Notes: a model not told the origin generated them from the sequence alone. Shown: positions 17,446 to 26,264, counted from the stretch's first letter. The stretch is 35,903 nucleotides of DNA from Daejeonella sp. (GCF_030684675.1 NZ_JAUXXZ010000082.1:1-35903); one strand, 5' to 3'. Numbers and translations are program-made.

Positions 17446-17856
17446 TTAGATTTTTGCGGATGTAGCAGTCACTTCAGTAACCTCCACCTCATCCGTGGTA
17501 TATTTAGAAGGGCACTTCATTAATATTTTTGAAGCATGAAATTCACTACCAATCATTTTTCCCGTTAATACAATTTGTTCAGAACGTTCAAAATCCTGCG
17601 GCTTGGAGCCATTAAATACCACTTTACACTCTTTCCCCTCATTATCCTTCATATAAAATGCAAAATAATTGGCGTCCTGTTGTGGTTTATAAAAAAGCTC
17701 TTTTTCCTTATTAAGTTGTCCAACAACATGTAACTCTGAACTGCTTTCTGTGGCATCAGCAAATGATCCATAGGTACTTGAATCAGCATATGTACTGATT
17801 ATAATACCAATTGCTAATGCGATGATAACAATGCCGGCGATGGAACTCTTTTTCAT
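17446..17856 (-). CDS. ccmE: Haem chaperone CcmE, cysteine (CxxxY) variant
   Basis: 136 residues. An N-terminal membrane anchor (about 7-22) precedes a small beta-barrel OB-fold domain. At the place where E. coli CcmE has H-D-E-N-Y this protein has C115-P-S-K-Y119, so the covalent haem-binding histidine is replaced by cysteine. CxxxY forms are known from archaea and sulphate reducers. The gene is first of the group running into ccmF (six-base gap), and a good promoter lies 37 bases upstream. Confidence 0.9.
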   Translation of the reverse strand: MKKSSIAGIVIIALAIGIIISTYADSSTYGSFADATESSSELHVVGQLNKEKELFYKPQQDANYFAFYMKDNEGKECKVVFNGSKPQDFERSEQIVLTGKMIGSEFHASKILMKCPSKYTTDEVEVTEVTATSAKI

Positions 17857-17892
17857 ATAATGCTTTTAAATAATCCTAATTAAATGCGATTA

Positions 17893-17924
17893 CAAAAGTA
17901 CTAAATAGTTCAATTATTAGTCAA
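17893..17924 (-). promoter_or_regulatory. Predicted promoter of ccmE
   Basis: On the minus strand, TTG (17924-17922), 21 bases, then TACTTTTG (17900-17893) fits the Bacteroidota promoter form TTG-N19-21-TAnnTTTG. The start of transcription would be near 17886, giving a leader of about 30 bases before the ccmE ATG. This is the best two-part promoter match I found in the window. Confidence 0.6.
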
Positions 17925-18011
17925 TATAACAAGAATGTTTCTATATTAGAATCATTCTAAATAATAAAGGGAAACCTTACGGCCTCCCTTTGCATGCTTA
18001 AACAGCTCTGA

Positions 18012-19448
18012 TCAGGGCCAGATTCCCATATTCATATAAGAAATGGCAACTTTATCGATAGAACCAACGAATGCCGCAGTTCTGAGTCCGTCAATCTTAG
18101 GGTTTGCCATTTGTATATCTCGTATCTCATGATAAGATCGGATCATGGTGTCTTCGAGTCCGGAATTAACTAGTTCAAGCTCAGTAGCTCCTTTAACAAT
18201 AATGCTCTTCTGAGCCGAATCAAGGGAAATACCTGTGATCTTTTCTACCATATTGACCAGATTCTGATTGGCATTTTCTTCATACCGCTTATCCATACGT
18301 CCAAATGCTACATGCGAAAGGTTTTTAAGCCATTCGAAATAAGAAACCGTAACACCACCGGCATTACAATACATATCAGGGATTAAAATACAGCCCTTTT
18401 TGATAAGAAAATCGGCTGCATCCGGAGTAGTTGGCCCGTTGGCAGCTTCAGCAATAATTTTTGCTTTAATATTAGCCACATTCGCTATCGTGATCTGATT
18501 TTCGAGCGCAGCAGGCACTAAAATATCACATTCCTGTTCCAGACCTTCCGCAGAATTGTTGAATTCTTTTGTTGATCCGGCAAATCCCAGAATCGAACCA
18601 GTAGTATTGCGATGGTAGAATACCTCATCAAGATTAAGTCCGTTAGGATTGTAAATCGCTCCTTCAAACTCACAGATACCAACAACTGTAGCACCAAACT
18701 CAATCAGGTATTTGATGGTATGGTAACCTACATTTCCCAATCCCTGAACGATTACCCGTTTACCTGACAAACCTGTACTGAGGCCGAGTTTATTCATATC
18801 TTCGGTTATATCAACACATTCGCGCACAGCAATAGCTACCCCACGACCGGTTGCTTCCCTTCGTCCGGCAATACCATGCAATGCAATCGGTTTACCGGTA
18901 ACACAACCTAATGCGTCCAGCTGCCCCGGATTCATTGTTTGGTAGGTATCGGCAATCCAGCTCATTTCACGTTCACCTGAACCATAATCCGGTGCAGGAA
19001 CATCAATACCGGGACCAATAAAATTCTTTTTAATTAATTCAACAGTATATCGCCGGGTGATGGTTTCAAGTTCTGCAACAGAATAATCTTTCGTTTTAAT
19101 CTTAATCCCCCCCTTTGCACCACCGAAAGGAACATTTACAATCGCACACTTATAAGTCATGAGTGCTGCAAGTGCCATCACCTCATCCTCATTCACCATC
19201 TCGCTATATCGAATACCACCCTTTGTTGGTGATTTATGATGAGAATGCTCTACTCTCCAGGCATCAATTACTTCAAAACCGTTCTCACGACGGATTGGGA
19301 AACGGAAACGATAAACACTATTGCATGACCTGATCTGGTCAAGTAATCCTTCCGGGTGGGAAGTAAATTGTGCTGCATGATCAAAAAACTGGCAAACGTC
19401 ACCAAAAAACGAAGTTTCTGAGTGCGCTGCGTCTATAGACTTAGCCAT
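18012..19448 (-). CDS. Glu/Leu/Phe/Val dehydrogenase, probable glutamate dehydrogenase
   Basis: 478 residues. Substrate and catalytic motifs are present: K76 in SPTKGGIR, K100 in MTYK, K112 in PFGGAKGGI and D154 in PAPDYGSGE. The coenzyme domain starts near 230 with IVQGLGNVGYHT. The enzyme interconverts glutamate and 2-oxoglutarate plus ammonia using NAD(P)H; the cofactor preference is not certain. It is read on the same strand as ccmD (149 bases upstream) and ccmE (155 bases downstream). Upstream, CAACTTTG is one base from the -7 consensus. Confidence 0.9.
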   Translation of the reverse strand: MAKSIDAAHSETSFFGDVCQFFDHAAQFTSHPEGLLDQIRSCNSVYRFRFPIRRENGFEVIDAWRVEHSHHKSPTKGGIRYSEMVNEDEVMALAALMTYKCAIVNVPFGGAKGGIKIKTKDYSVAELETITRRYTVELIKKNFIGPGIDVPAPDYGSGEREMSWIADTYQTMNPGQLDALGCVTGKPIALHGIAGRREATGRGVAIAVRECVDITEDMNKLGLSTGLSGKRVIVQGLGNVGYHTIKYLIEFGATVVGICEFEGAIYNPNGLNLDEVFYHRNTTGSILGFAGSTKEFNNSAEGLEQECDILVPAALENQITIANVANIKAKIIAEAANGPTTPDAADFLIKKGCILIPDMYCNAGGVTVSYFEWLKNLSHVAFGRMDKRYEENANQNLVNMVEKITGISLDSAQKSIIVKGATELELVNSGLEDTMIRSYHEIRDIQMANPKIDGLRTAAFVGSIDKVAISYMNMGIWP

Positions 19449-19597
19449 AAGAAAATAAATTAATTTGAATAATTGGTTATTTGCTGCAAAGTTGATAGAA
19501 ATAAACCGATACTAAAAATGAAAATTACTTAGTGTATAGGATACAATATCTAATAAGCAGGTATAAACCTTATTTAAAGAACTTAAACAAGGTATAT

Positions 19598-19813
19598 TTA
19601 TTGCTTCTGTTTTTCAATTTTTTTCAATCGGCTATCAATGGAAAAGAGATAAATAGCCAATCCGATGAAGACGACTGAAATAACCAGTACCACAACATAA
19701 ATCTTTCCGGAACTTCTCAGGGAATCAGCCATCTCAACCCCATTGGAATTCTGTGCCAGAAGGTTTAAAGTAAATGACAGAATTAAGGCTAGTGTAAGGA
19801 TAAATTTTTTCAT
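19598..19813 (-). CDS. ccmD: CcmD family protein
   Basis: 71 residues: a signal-like N-terminus (about 1-20), a short linker, one membrane segment (YVVVLVISVVFIGLAIYLF, about 39-57) and a basic tail. This matches the small CcmD-like proteins encoded near ccmC in Bacteroidota, which stabilise the haem exporter and CcmE release complex. The identification rests on size, topology and position next to ccmB, ccmC and ccmE rather than on residues. Confidence 0.75.
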   Translation of the reverse strand: MKKFILTLALILSFTLNLLAQNSNGVEMADSLRSSGKIYVVVLVISVVFIGLAIYLFSIDSRLKKIEKQKQ

Positions 19814-19861
19814 CGTACCGAAATTGATTTCTTAGTTTTTTGTATTTAACACTTCTAAAAA

Positions 19862-20176
19862 GTGGTTGTCTGTTATCAGTTGTCTGTTGTCAGTAAATTA
19901 AACATCAAATATGTTCTCCAATTGTCAACCTAATAGCTATCGGGTATCAATTTAGCTGCTAAGTTCCCTCCTGCGTCGGGATGACATCCTCCTGTATTTC
20001 ACGATCATTCTCCACTCTCAATTCTCCACTCTCAATTCTCAAATTCTACTAAATATCAAATATGTTATCCAATTATAACCTGTCAACTTAGCTGCTAAGT
20101 TCCCTCCTGCATCGGGATGACATCCTACTGTATTTCACGCTCAATTCTCCACTCTCAATTCTCAATTCTCAATTAA
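19862..20176. repeat. Repeat-filled spacer: tandem duplication between ccmC and ccmD
   Basis: The 355-base gap holds no gene. A TGTCTGTTATCAGT low-complexity stretch (about 19866-19895) is followed by two tandem copies of a 130-150 base unit, about 19899-20049 and 20050-20176. Each contains the sequence TAGCTGCTAAGTTCCCTCC, then TGC(G/A)TCGGGATGACAT, then CTCAATT microsatellite units. Parts of the first unit (CTATCGGGT and the TCGGGATGACA block) recur at 34749-34808. The second unit runs into the 3' end of ccmC and supplies its stop codon. Confidence 0.75.
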
Positions 20177-20834
20177 TTAAGTTTTGCCTGTTCTCAACCT
20201 TCCGTATCCTATACCTGATGGTTGTAATCCATGTACTGATCAAAATCCATCCCAATACTGCCGGATAAAATACCGGGCGTAACTCTGGTGCCATATCCTT
20301 GGTATTAAATCCAGGGTTACCTCCATTTCCAGGGTGGAGCGAGTCGGTCATGCGCGGAAGTATGAACAGCAGTACCACCATGATAGGGAATGCGAAAATA
20401 TTATATACTGCTGAGATCCTGCCTCTTTTCTGTTCCTCCTCAAGTGAGTTTCTTAGCACGAGGTAAGCCAGATAAACAAGCAGGGCAATTGCCGCACTAT
20501 TTTGTTTCGGGTCATTGCTCCAGGCTTCACCCCAGGTATATTTAGCCCATACTGCACCAGTAACCAGACCCAGAATACCGAAAATGATTCCGACATTGGC
20601 ACTTTCTACGGCCATCAGATCATCATTTTCATTAGCTGAGCTCAGATAGCGGATACTGTAAATGAAGGAAACGGTAAGCATGACGATCATCGCAAACCAC
20701 ATTGGTACATGAAAATGGATATTCCGAATAGTTTCGTTTAAAATCGGCTTTGCCGGCACATGAAATAAAAACCCCGCAATAATTGAGTAAAGCACAAGAA
20801 CTGTGGCCAGGATTTTCCACCAGTTTTTATTCAT
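20169..20834 (-). CDS. ccmC: Haem exporter/handling protein CcmC (CcsA family)
   Basis: 221 residues with six membrane spans. The WWD-type region is TWGEAWSNDPKQNSAAIALL near 115; flanking histidines lie in HFHVPMWFAM and in SLHPGNGG. CcmC delivers haem to CcmE in the periplasm. It begins 12 bases after ccmB ends, so the two are co-transcribed. The last residues and the TGA stop lie in an AATTGAG repeat, so the extreme C-terminus may differ from relatives. Confidence 0.9.
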   Translation of the reverse strand: MNKNWWKILATVLVLYSIIAGFLFHVPAKPILNETIRNIHFHVPMWFAMIVMLTVSFIYSIRYLSSANENDDLMAVESANVGIIFGILGLVTGAVWAKYTWGEAWSNDPKQNSAAIALLVYLAYLVLRNSLEEEQKRGRISAVYNIFAFPIMVVLLFILPRMTDSLHPGNGGNPGFNTKDMAPELRPVFYPAVLGWILISTWITTIRYRIRKVENRQNLIN

Positions 20835-20846
20835 AATGAATTTGAA

Positions 20847-21509
20847 TTAATCATGCCAAAGGTAAGGAAATAACAATAAAGAAGTAGTGATCACAATGAT
20901 ATTTATGGCTATCAGCACACCGATTTCATTATAAGATACTGATCTGTCCAAACCGTCCATTGCATTCTTCGATAACTTAATCAGGACAACCAGTAGGGGT
21001 ATTATTACCGGAAAACTTAATATGGCCATGAGCCCCCCCGCGTTGTTTGCTTTGGAGGCAATCCCCGAGATCATCGTAAAGACAGATGCGAAACTGATGC
21101 TGCCCAAAAGAACTGCAAAAAAATAAAATAGTGGATCTCCCAGCAGATTTTTAAATACCAGGGTATAAAAACCCAGTGCGATAGCAGAGAGCAAAAGCAT
21201 CAGAAAGATATTATAAATGATCTTGGAGATGATGATCGCCTGCGCACTGGTGATCGTATAGTAATACAATTGCCTTCCCCTGCTTTCCTGTATAAAACTT
21301 TTGGTAATTGCATTCACTGAAGCGAAAAGCATAATGATCCAGAAGAGGGCATTCCAGGTTGGCGGACTTGTTATCTCGCGAAAAGCCAGATAACACACAA
21401 AAACTGTTGAAACTACATAGAGTAAAATGCCATTCAATGCATATTTTGAACGCCATTCGAGCATGATTTCCTTACGGATCAGAAATTTAACCTGATTCAA
21501 TAAATCCAT
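20847..21509 (-). CDS. ccmB: Haem exporter permease CcmB
   Basis: 220 residues and about six membrane spans. Conserved features include the early FLIRKEIMLEWRSKYALNG and ESRGRQLYYYTITSAQAIIISKI. CcmB is the ABC permease that works with CcmA and CcmC to free holo-CcmE. The ATPase gene ccmA is not next to it: the plus-strand ogt gene lies immediately upstream, so ccmA must be elsewhere. A TATATTTG box ends six bases before the start codon. Confidence 0.9.
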   Translation of the reverse strand: MDLLNQVKFLIRKEIMLEWRSKYALNGILLYVVSTVFVCYLAFREITSPPTWNALFWIIMLFASVNAITKSFIQESRGRQLYYYTITSAQAIIISKIIYNIFLMLLLSAIALGFYTLVFKNLLGDPLFYFFAVLLGSISFASVFTMISGIASKANNAGGLMAILSFPVIIPLLVVLIKLSKNAMDGLDRSVSYNEIGVLIAINIIVITTSLLLFPYLWHD

Positions 21510-21514
21510 TGCAA

Positions 21515-21522
21515 CAAATATA
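21515..21522 (-). promoter_or_regulatory. Predicted -7 box for ccmB-ccmC
   Basis: On the minus strand this reads TATATTTG, an exact TAnnTTTG match ending six bases before the ccmB ATG. Transcription would begin at or next to the start codon, implying a leaderless or nearly leaderless mRNA. No clear -33 TTG was found. Confidence 0.45.
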
Positions 21523-21595
21523 GAATTTGCTTTTCAGTTTCGGGTATTCATTCAGGTGCAATAAATGAATCGAATATTTCTTTGTATTTTGTGTC

Positions 21596-22075
21596 ATGTT
21601 TTTTTCAATATTTGATAGCCCTATCGGACAAATGGTCATTGAGGCCAGTGAGCTTGAGATATGTGCCATAGGTTTTCCATCAGAACTGCCTTTGGAGAAT
21701 CCGAATGAACTCTCGGAAATGGCAAAAGAGCAGTTCAGAGAGTATTTTGAGGAAAAAAGAAAAGATTTCGATTTTCCAATGGCTCAACCCGGCACTGATT
21801 TTCAACAAAAGGTATGGGATGAACTCAGGAGAATCGATGCCGGCAAACCCATAAGTTATGCAGCCTTGGCAAAAAGAATGAAAAACCCTTTAGCCATACG
21901 TGCCATCGCATCGGCAAATGGCCGCAATAATCTGATGATTGCCGTTCCATGCCATCGCGTAATTGGCAGCAACGGCGATCTGGTTGGTTTCTCAGCAGGA
22001 TTATGGCGTAAAAAATGGTTGCTTGAACATGAAGCAAAAATGACCTCTACTGGCCAGTCAACTTTAACTTTCTAA
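21596..22075 (+). CDS. ogt: Methylated-DNA-protein-cysteine S-methyltransferase
   Basis: 159 residues. The active-site motif is PCHRV with C119, followed by a GLWRKKWLLEHE helix; the DNA-binding segment has a YAALAKRM helix and RAIASANGRN. The protein transfers the methyl group from O6-methylguanine to its own cysteine. The N-terminal domain is short, as in Ogt-like rather than Ada C-terminal forms. It is divergent from ccmB and is followed after one base by the DUF421 gene, so the two are likely co-transcribed. Confidence 0.92.
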   Translation: MFFSIFDSPIGQMVIEASELEICAIGFPSELPLENPNELSEMAKEQFREYFEEKRKDFDFPMAQPGTDFQQKVWDELRRIDAGKPISYAALAKRMKNPLAIRAIASANGRNNLMIAVPCHRVIGSNGDLVGFSAGLWRKKWLLEHEAKMTSTGQSTLTF

Positions 22076-22076
22076 A

Positions 22077-22559
22077 ATGGATATCAATCCTTACCTGGAT
22101 ATAATTTTAAGGTGCATTGGAGTGTACCTCTTTATGGTATTAGCTATACGATTCTTTGGCAAAAAAGAATTGTCGCAGCTTTCAACAACAGACCTGGTAT
22201 TTATTGTTTTGATCAGTAACTCGGTACAGAACTCAATGGTAGGTTCCAACTCAAGTTTACCCGGAGGACTCGTTGCGGCAAGTGTTTTATTCTGCCTAAA
22301 CTATCTGATGAAGCTTATAATGTACCGTTCATCATCTGTAAAGGAGCTGATCGAGGGCAAACCTGTCATACTCGTTTATCAGGGCAAGATTGATATAGCT
22401 CACCTACATCAGGAAAGCATCGGCATGGATGAGTTGGAAGAAGCGATCAGAGAACATGGAATTGATTCTTACAAAGATGTCAAACTTGCTATCCTTGAAG
22501 TTGATGGTAATATTAGTGTTATTGCGGATCAAGTCCGCAATGACAACGTTAAAAATTAA
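22077..22559 (+). CDS. DUF421 (YetF-like) membrane protein with repeat-derived tail
   Basis: 160 residues: three membrane spans in the first 85 or so (LRCIGVYLFMVLAIRFFGKKE and following), then a small cytoplasmic domain with GKPVILVYQGKID and DVKLAILEVDGNISVI, typical of DUF421. Function unknown. The final residues ADQVRNDNVKN are encoded by a palindromic repeat (TTGCGGA, five bases, TCCGCAA at 22522-22540), so the gene appears to have been extended or truncated by repeat insertion. It starts one base after ogt. Confidence 0.85.
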   Translation: MDINPYLDIILRCIGVYLFMVLAIRFFGKKELSQLSTTDLVFIVLISNSVQNSMVGSNSSLPGGLVAASVLFCLNYLMKLIMYRSSSVKELIEGKPVILVYQGKIDIAHLHQESIGMDELEEAIREHGIDSYKDVKLAILEVDGNISVIADQVRNDNVKN

Positions 22560-22654
22560 GTCCGATTTCAATGCGGCCTAAAGCCATTGTCAGCGTAGAC
22601 CTGATCCGATTCAGTGCGGACTTGATCCGATGTCAGTGCGGACTCGATCCGCAC
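22522..22654. repeat. Cluster of GCGGA-TCCGC palindromic repeats
   Basis: One hairpin is TTGCGGA-tcaag-TCCGCAA at 22522-22540. Three related units with a spacing of about 22 bases follow at about 22592, 22614 and 22636; the last, GTGCGGA-ctcga-TCCGCAC (22636-22654), is complete and the other two are eroded. The cluster sits between convergent DUF421 and nagK-like genes and encodes the C-termini of both. The type resembles REP-like palindromes common in Bacteroidota. Confidence 0.75.
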
Positions 22655-23510
22655 CGCCCCTTGGTGCCAATTCAACATGATAACGCACAAGATCATCTAT
22701 TGGTGATCGGATAATTTTACCCACTTTCATACCATACTCTGTAGCAGTTTCTTCGAGTACGTTTCTGAAATTATATCCGACAGAACCTATGCAATTAAAT
22801 GTATAATCCTTGTAGTTAGGATAGTGTGTAACCAGGTTTTCGAAGAAATCAACGAAAGATGTTTTTACAATATTTCGTGAATATTCTGCATGAACATTAT
22901 TATCGTATACGAACTTGGCAAAGCTGGCACAAAAACGATTTGCCAATGGTTTGGTATAAACATTGTCAGTCACTTCATCAGGAGTCAGCTTATAAGTTTC
23001 CCAGAAGCGCTCTCTGACCACTTCGGGCATGTAACCCCTTAAATAATCAGTGAGTAATTTTTTACCAATATCACAACCACTACCCTCATCACCAAGAATA
23101 TAGGCCGCAGAGTCAATATTTAATGAAATCTCTTTACCATTATAAAGACCAGTATTTGTTCCTGTTCCTAAAATAGCGGCAAAACCACTATCTAAACCAA
23201 GTAATGCCCGTGCTGCAGCAAGAAGATCATGTCCAACATAAATACTGGCTTTATTAAATACTGCAGACATAGCCTCTTCAACTATCTGTACCTTATCTTC
23301 AGTAGAACAACCGGCACCATAATAATTCACTTCATGAATATCAGAAAGATCGAGATCGCTTGGTAATCCTTTCCTGAGTGAATTAATTATATACTCAGCA
23401 CTTACAAAATATGGATTGTATCCTTCGGTATTAAAATAGATTTTTTGACCAGATTTATTCAATAAACACCAATTGGTCTTGGTAGACCCTCCATCTGCAA
23501 TAATGATCAT
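22611..23510 (-). CDS. BadF/BadG-type ATPase, N-acetylglucosamine-kinase-like
   Basis: 299 residues with ASKHA kinase motifs: phosphate 1 ADGGSTKTNWCLL at 5-17, phosphate 2 AILGTGTNTGLY near 115, and GDEGSGCDIGKKLL near 140. Members phosphorylate N-acetylglucosamine or related sugars from ATP; the substrate here is assigned only by family. Related proteins, as I recall them, end near a VRYH-type sequence, which here is followed by about 20 more residues; the last 13 or so are translated from palindromic repeats. A good promoter lies 26 bases upstream. Confidence 0.85.
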   Translation of the reverse strand: MIIIADGGSTKTNWCLLNKSGQKIYFNTEGYNPYFVSAEYIINSLRKGLPSDLDLSDIHEVNYYGAGCSTEDKVQIVEEAMSAVFNKASIYVGHDLLAAARALLGLDSGFAAILGTGTNTGLYNGKEISLNIDSAAYILGDEGSGCDIGKKLLTDYLRGYMPEVVRERFWETYKLTPDEVTDNVYTKPLANRFCASFAKFVYDNNVHAEYSRNIVKTSFVDFFENLVTHYPNYKDYTFNCIGSVGYNFRNVLEETATEYGMKVGKIIRSPIDDLVRYHVELAPRGGADRVRTDIGSSPH

Positions 23511-23535
23511 AGTATTATAAATATTTTTAAAAAGC

Positions 23536-23564
23536 TAAATGTATGAATTTATACTAATTGTCAA
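23536..23564 (-). promoter_or_regulatory. Predicted promoter of the nagK-like gene
   Basis: On the minus strand, TTG (23564-23562), 18 bases, then TACATTTA (23543-23536), one base from the TAnnTTTG consensus. The predicted leader is about 20 bases. Confidence 0.45.
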
Positions 23565-23687
23565 GAGTACACAATTAAATATCGGGGCAATCTCCTCTTT
23601 TTCAATGGTAATGAAAAATTTGGAGTAGAAAATGTTTAATCTGACAAAAAAAATTCCTTATCACAAGGATAAAATATAATTTTAGGC

Positions 23688-24722
23688 ATGAATGAGAATA
23701 AAATGATCGTTGACCTGCGAAGTGATACCGTTACGCGGCCAACACCAGGAATGCTGGAGGCTATGTTTAGTGCAAAGGTCGGAGATGATGTATTTGAAGA
23801 AGATGAAACTGTCAATGCATTGCAGGAGAAAACTGCAGCAATCTTTGGCATGGAAGATGCCCTTTTTTGTCCTTCCGGGACCATGACGAATCAGATTGCG
23901 ATCAAACGTTTTACCAATCCAATGGAAGAGGTAATCTGTGACGAAACCGCTCATGTATATCGGTATGAGGGCGGTGGAATTGCCTATAATTCAATGGCTT
24001 CTGTCCGTTTGCTATACGGCGACCGGGGCAGACTTAGTGCCGAGTTGATCGAACCACATATAAATCCTGATAATGTTCATTATCCAAAAAGCAGCCTGGT
24101 TATTCTTGAAAATACAGTAAACCGTGGTGGTGGAAGTTTTTATACTCTGGATCAGATTGAACCAATCTACCATTTATGCCGCTTAAAAAACATTTACCTG
24201 CATCTGGATGGAGCCAGGATCTTTAATGCTCTGGCTGAGTCGTTGGATGATCCCAAAGAGTATGGAAGAATGTTTGATGGGATATCCGTTTGTTTATCAA
24301 AAGGTTTGGGTGCCCCTGTTGGATCTGTGCTCTTAGGAAGCAGGGAAACCATTTATCATGCAAGAAGGATTCGCAAAGCATTGGGCGGTGGATGGCGGCA
24401 GGCAGGTTATCTGGCAGCAGCCGGAATCTATGCTCTCGACCATCATATTGATCGCCTGAAAACGGATCATAAGAATGCTAAAACACTGGCTGAAACGCTG
24501 ATCAGTTTACCATTTGTAAGCAGTATTATGCCCGCAGACACGAATATTGTGATCTTTGAACTCGACAAAAAACATAATCCGGATGAATTTGTTGAAAAAT
24601 TAAAACATCATGGAGTAAAGTGTAATACCTTCGGCAAGCAAATGATCCGGTTCGTTACGCACCTGGATATCAGTGATGATCAAATAGGATACACCCTTGA
24701 TGTTTTGAAGAAAATGCACTGA
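23688..24722 (+). CDS. ltaE: Low-specificity L-threonine aldolase
   Basis: 344 residues, full length for the family. The N-terminus ([15 protein letters not shown]) is diagnostic. H89 stacks on the cofactor, D174 is in [12 protein letters not shown], and K205 in [16 protein letters not shown] would bind pyridoxal phosphate. It cleaves threonine or allo-threonine to glycine and acetaldehyde in the cytoplasm. It is followed after 57 bases by the biotin carboxylase gene, which has its own predicted -7 box, so the two may be independent. Confidence 0.92.
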   Translation: MNENKMIVDLRSDTVTRPTPGMLEAMFSAKVGDDVFEEDETVNALQEKTAAIFGMEDALFCPSGTMTNQIAIKRFTNPMEEVICDETAHVYRYEGGGIAYNSMASVRLLYGDRGRLSAELIEPHINPDNVHYPKSSLVILENTVNRGGGSFYTLDQIEPIYHLCRLKNIYLHLDGARIFNALAESLDDPKEYGRMFDGISVCLSKGLGAPVGSVLLGSRETIYHARRIRKALGGGWRQAGYLAAAGIYALDHHIDRLKTDHKNAKTLAETLISLPFVSSIMPADTNIVIFELDKKHNPDEFVEKLKHHGVKCNTFGKQMIRFVTHLDISDDQIGYTLDVLKKMH

Positions 24723-24768
24723 ACTCTTTGAGATCGAATTAGCCCAATCAGCGTAGCGCCTAAAAACT

Positions 24769-24776
24769 TACATTTG
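24769..24776 (+). promoter_or_regulatory. Predicted -7 box for the biotin carboxylase gene
   Basis: TACATTTG is an exact TAnnTTTG match ending three bases before the ATG at 24780, which implies a leaderless or nearly leaderless transcript. No TTG -33 element is seen at the standard distance. The box also covers a TTG at 24774, arguing against its use as a start codon. Confidence 0.45.
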
Positions 24777-24779
24777 TAC

Positions 24780-26264
24780 ATGGAAAAGATCCTGATAGCC
24801 AACCGGGGAGAGATAGCGCTGCGCATCATGCGTTCAGCAAGGGAAATGGGAATCAAAACCGTGGCGGTTTTCTCAGAAGCCGACCGCAATGCACTGCATG
24901 TAAGATATGCCGATGAAGCTATTTGTATTGGTCCGGCCCCCTCTTCCCAATCATACCTCTCGGGAGAAAAAATTATAGAAGCCTGTATCAGAACAGGTGC
25001 TCAGGGTATTCATCCGGGCTATGGTTTTCTTTCTGAAAATGCTGCCTTTGCCAGAATGGTAAAAGAAGCCGGTTTGACACTTATCGGACCATCTCCGGAA
25101 GCGATGGAGATCATGGGAAATAAGTTGTCGGCAAAAGCTGCAGCAATGAAATACAATATCCCTATGGTTCCCGGGACAGAGGAAGCAGTAACAGATATTC
25201 AGATCGCTCAAAACAGAGCTCAGAAAATCGGTTTCCCTATCCTCATCAAAGCTGCTGCCGGTGGTGGTGGCAAGGGTATGCGTATTGTAGAAAAGCCTGC
25301 TGATTTTGTCGAGCAAATGGATCTCGCTGTATCTGAGGCCACTTCGGCATTTGGAGATGGATCTGTATTTATTGAACGCTATGTCTCCTCTCCACGTCAC
25401 ATAGAAATTCAGGTTTTGGGTGATAATCATGGCAATATTGTTCATTTGTTTGAGCGCGACTGTTCAGTTCAAAGAAGACATCAGAAAGTTGTTGAAGAAG
25501 CCCCATCATCCATTCTGAGCGAAGAATTAAGACAAAAAATGGGTGAAAGCGCAGTAAATGCGGCTAGATCCTGCAATTATACAGGAGCCGGGACCGTCGA
25601 ATTTATTCTGGATGAGAACCTTGATTTTTTCTTCCTGGAAATGAACACCCGTTTGCAGGTTGAGCACCCGGTAACTGAAATGATTACCGGCATCGATCTG
25701 GTTAAGGAACAAATCAAAATAGCCAGAGGCGAGAAATTAAGTTTCAAACAGGAAGATCTGAAGATTAGGGGTCATGCAATTGAGGTAAGAGTTTATGCCG
25801 AAGATCCTGCAAATAATTTCCTCCCTGATATTGGCAGGCTCCAAACTTATATCACACCAAAAGGTCCGGGAGTGAGGGTAGATGATGGTTTTGAACAGGG
25901 CATGGAAATACCTATTTATTATGATCCGATGATTGCGAAACTGGTAACTTATGGCAAAGACCGGACTGAAGCTATTGAACGGATGATCAGAGCGATAGAT
26001 GAATACCACATCACCGGAATTCAGACCACTTTGGCTTTTGGGAAGTTTGTGATGCAGCATGAAGCATTTATTTCGGGTAAGTTTGACACACATTTCGTAG
26101 GCAAGTACTTCCGTCCTGAATATTTGAGCACTGAAAATGAGGAAGAAGCAATGATCGCAGCTTTAATCGGGGCGGAGTTTATGATGCAAAAAAGCATTAC
26201 CATAACAAATACCAATCAAACTCCTGTAGTATCTTCCTGGCACAAAAACAGAAAATCGTACTAA
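24780..26264 (+). CDS. accC: Biotin carboxylase subunit (acetyl-/propionyl-CoA carboxylase type)
   Basis: 494 residues from the ATG at 24780. The motifs are KILIANRGEIALRIMRSA, the ATP-grasp glycine loop AAAGGGGKGMR, the ERDCSVQRRHQKVVEEAPS segment and EMNTRLQVEHPVTE. It carboxylates biotin on a carrier protein using ATP and bicarbonate. It is about 45 residues longer than E. coli AccC; that length is closer to the propionyl-/acyl-CoA carboxylase alpha form of Bacteroidota, so AccC versus PccA is unsettled. No carrier protein or carboxyltransferase gene is adjacent; ribE follows after 17 bases. Confidence 0.88.
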   Translation: MEKILIANRGEIALRIMRSAREMGIKTVAVFSEADRNALHVRYADEAICIGPAPSSQSYLSGEKIIEACIRTGAQGIHPGYGFLSENAAFARMVKEAGLTLIGPSPEAMEIMGNKLSAKAAAMKYNIPMVPGTEEAVTDIQIAQNRAQKIGFPILIKAAAGGGGKGMRIVEKPADFVEQMDLAVSEATSAFGDGSVFIERYVSSPRHIEIQVLGDNHGNIVHLFERDCSVQRRHQKVVEEAPSSILSEELRQKMGESAVNAARSCNYTGAGTVEFILDENLDFFFLEMNTRLQVEHPVTEMITGIDLVKEQIKIARGEKLSFKQEDLKIRGHAIEVRVYAEDPANNFLPDIGRLQTYITPKGPGVRVDDGFEQGMEIPIYYDPMIAKLVTYGKDRTEAIERMIRAIDEYHITGIQTTLAFGKFVMQHEAFISGKFDTHFVGKYFRPEYLSTENEEEAMIAALIGAEFMMQKSITITNTNQTPVVSSWHKNRKSY

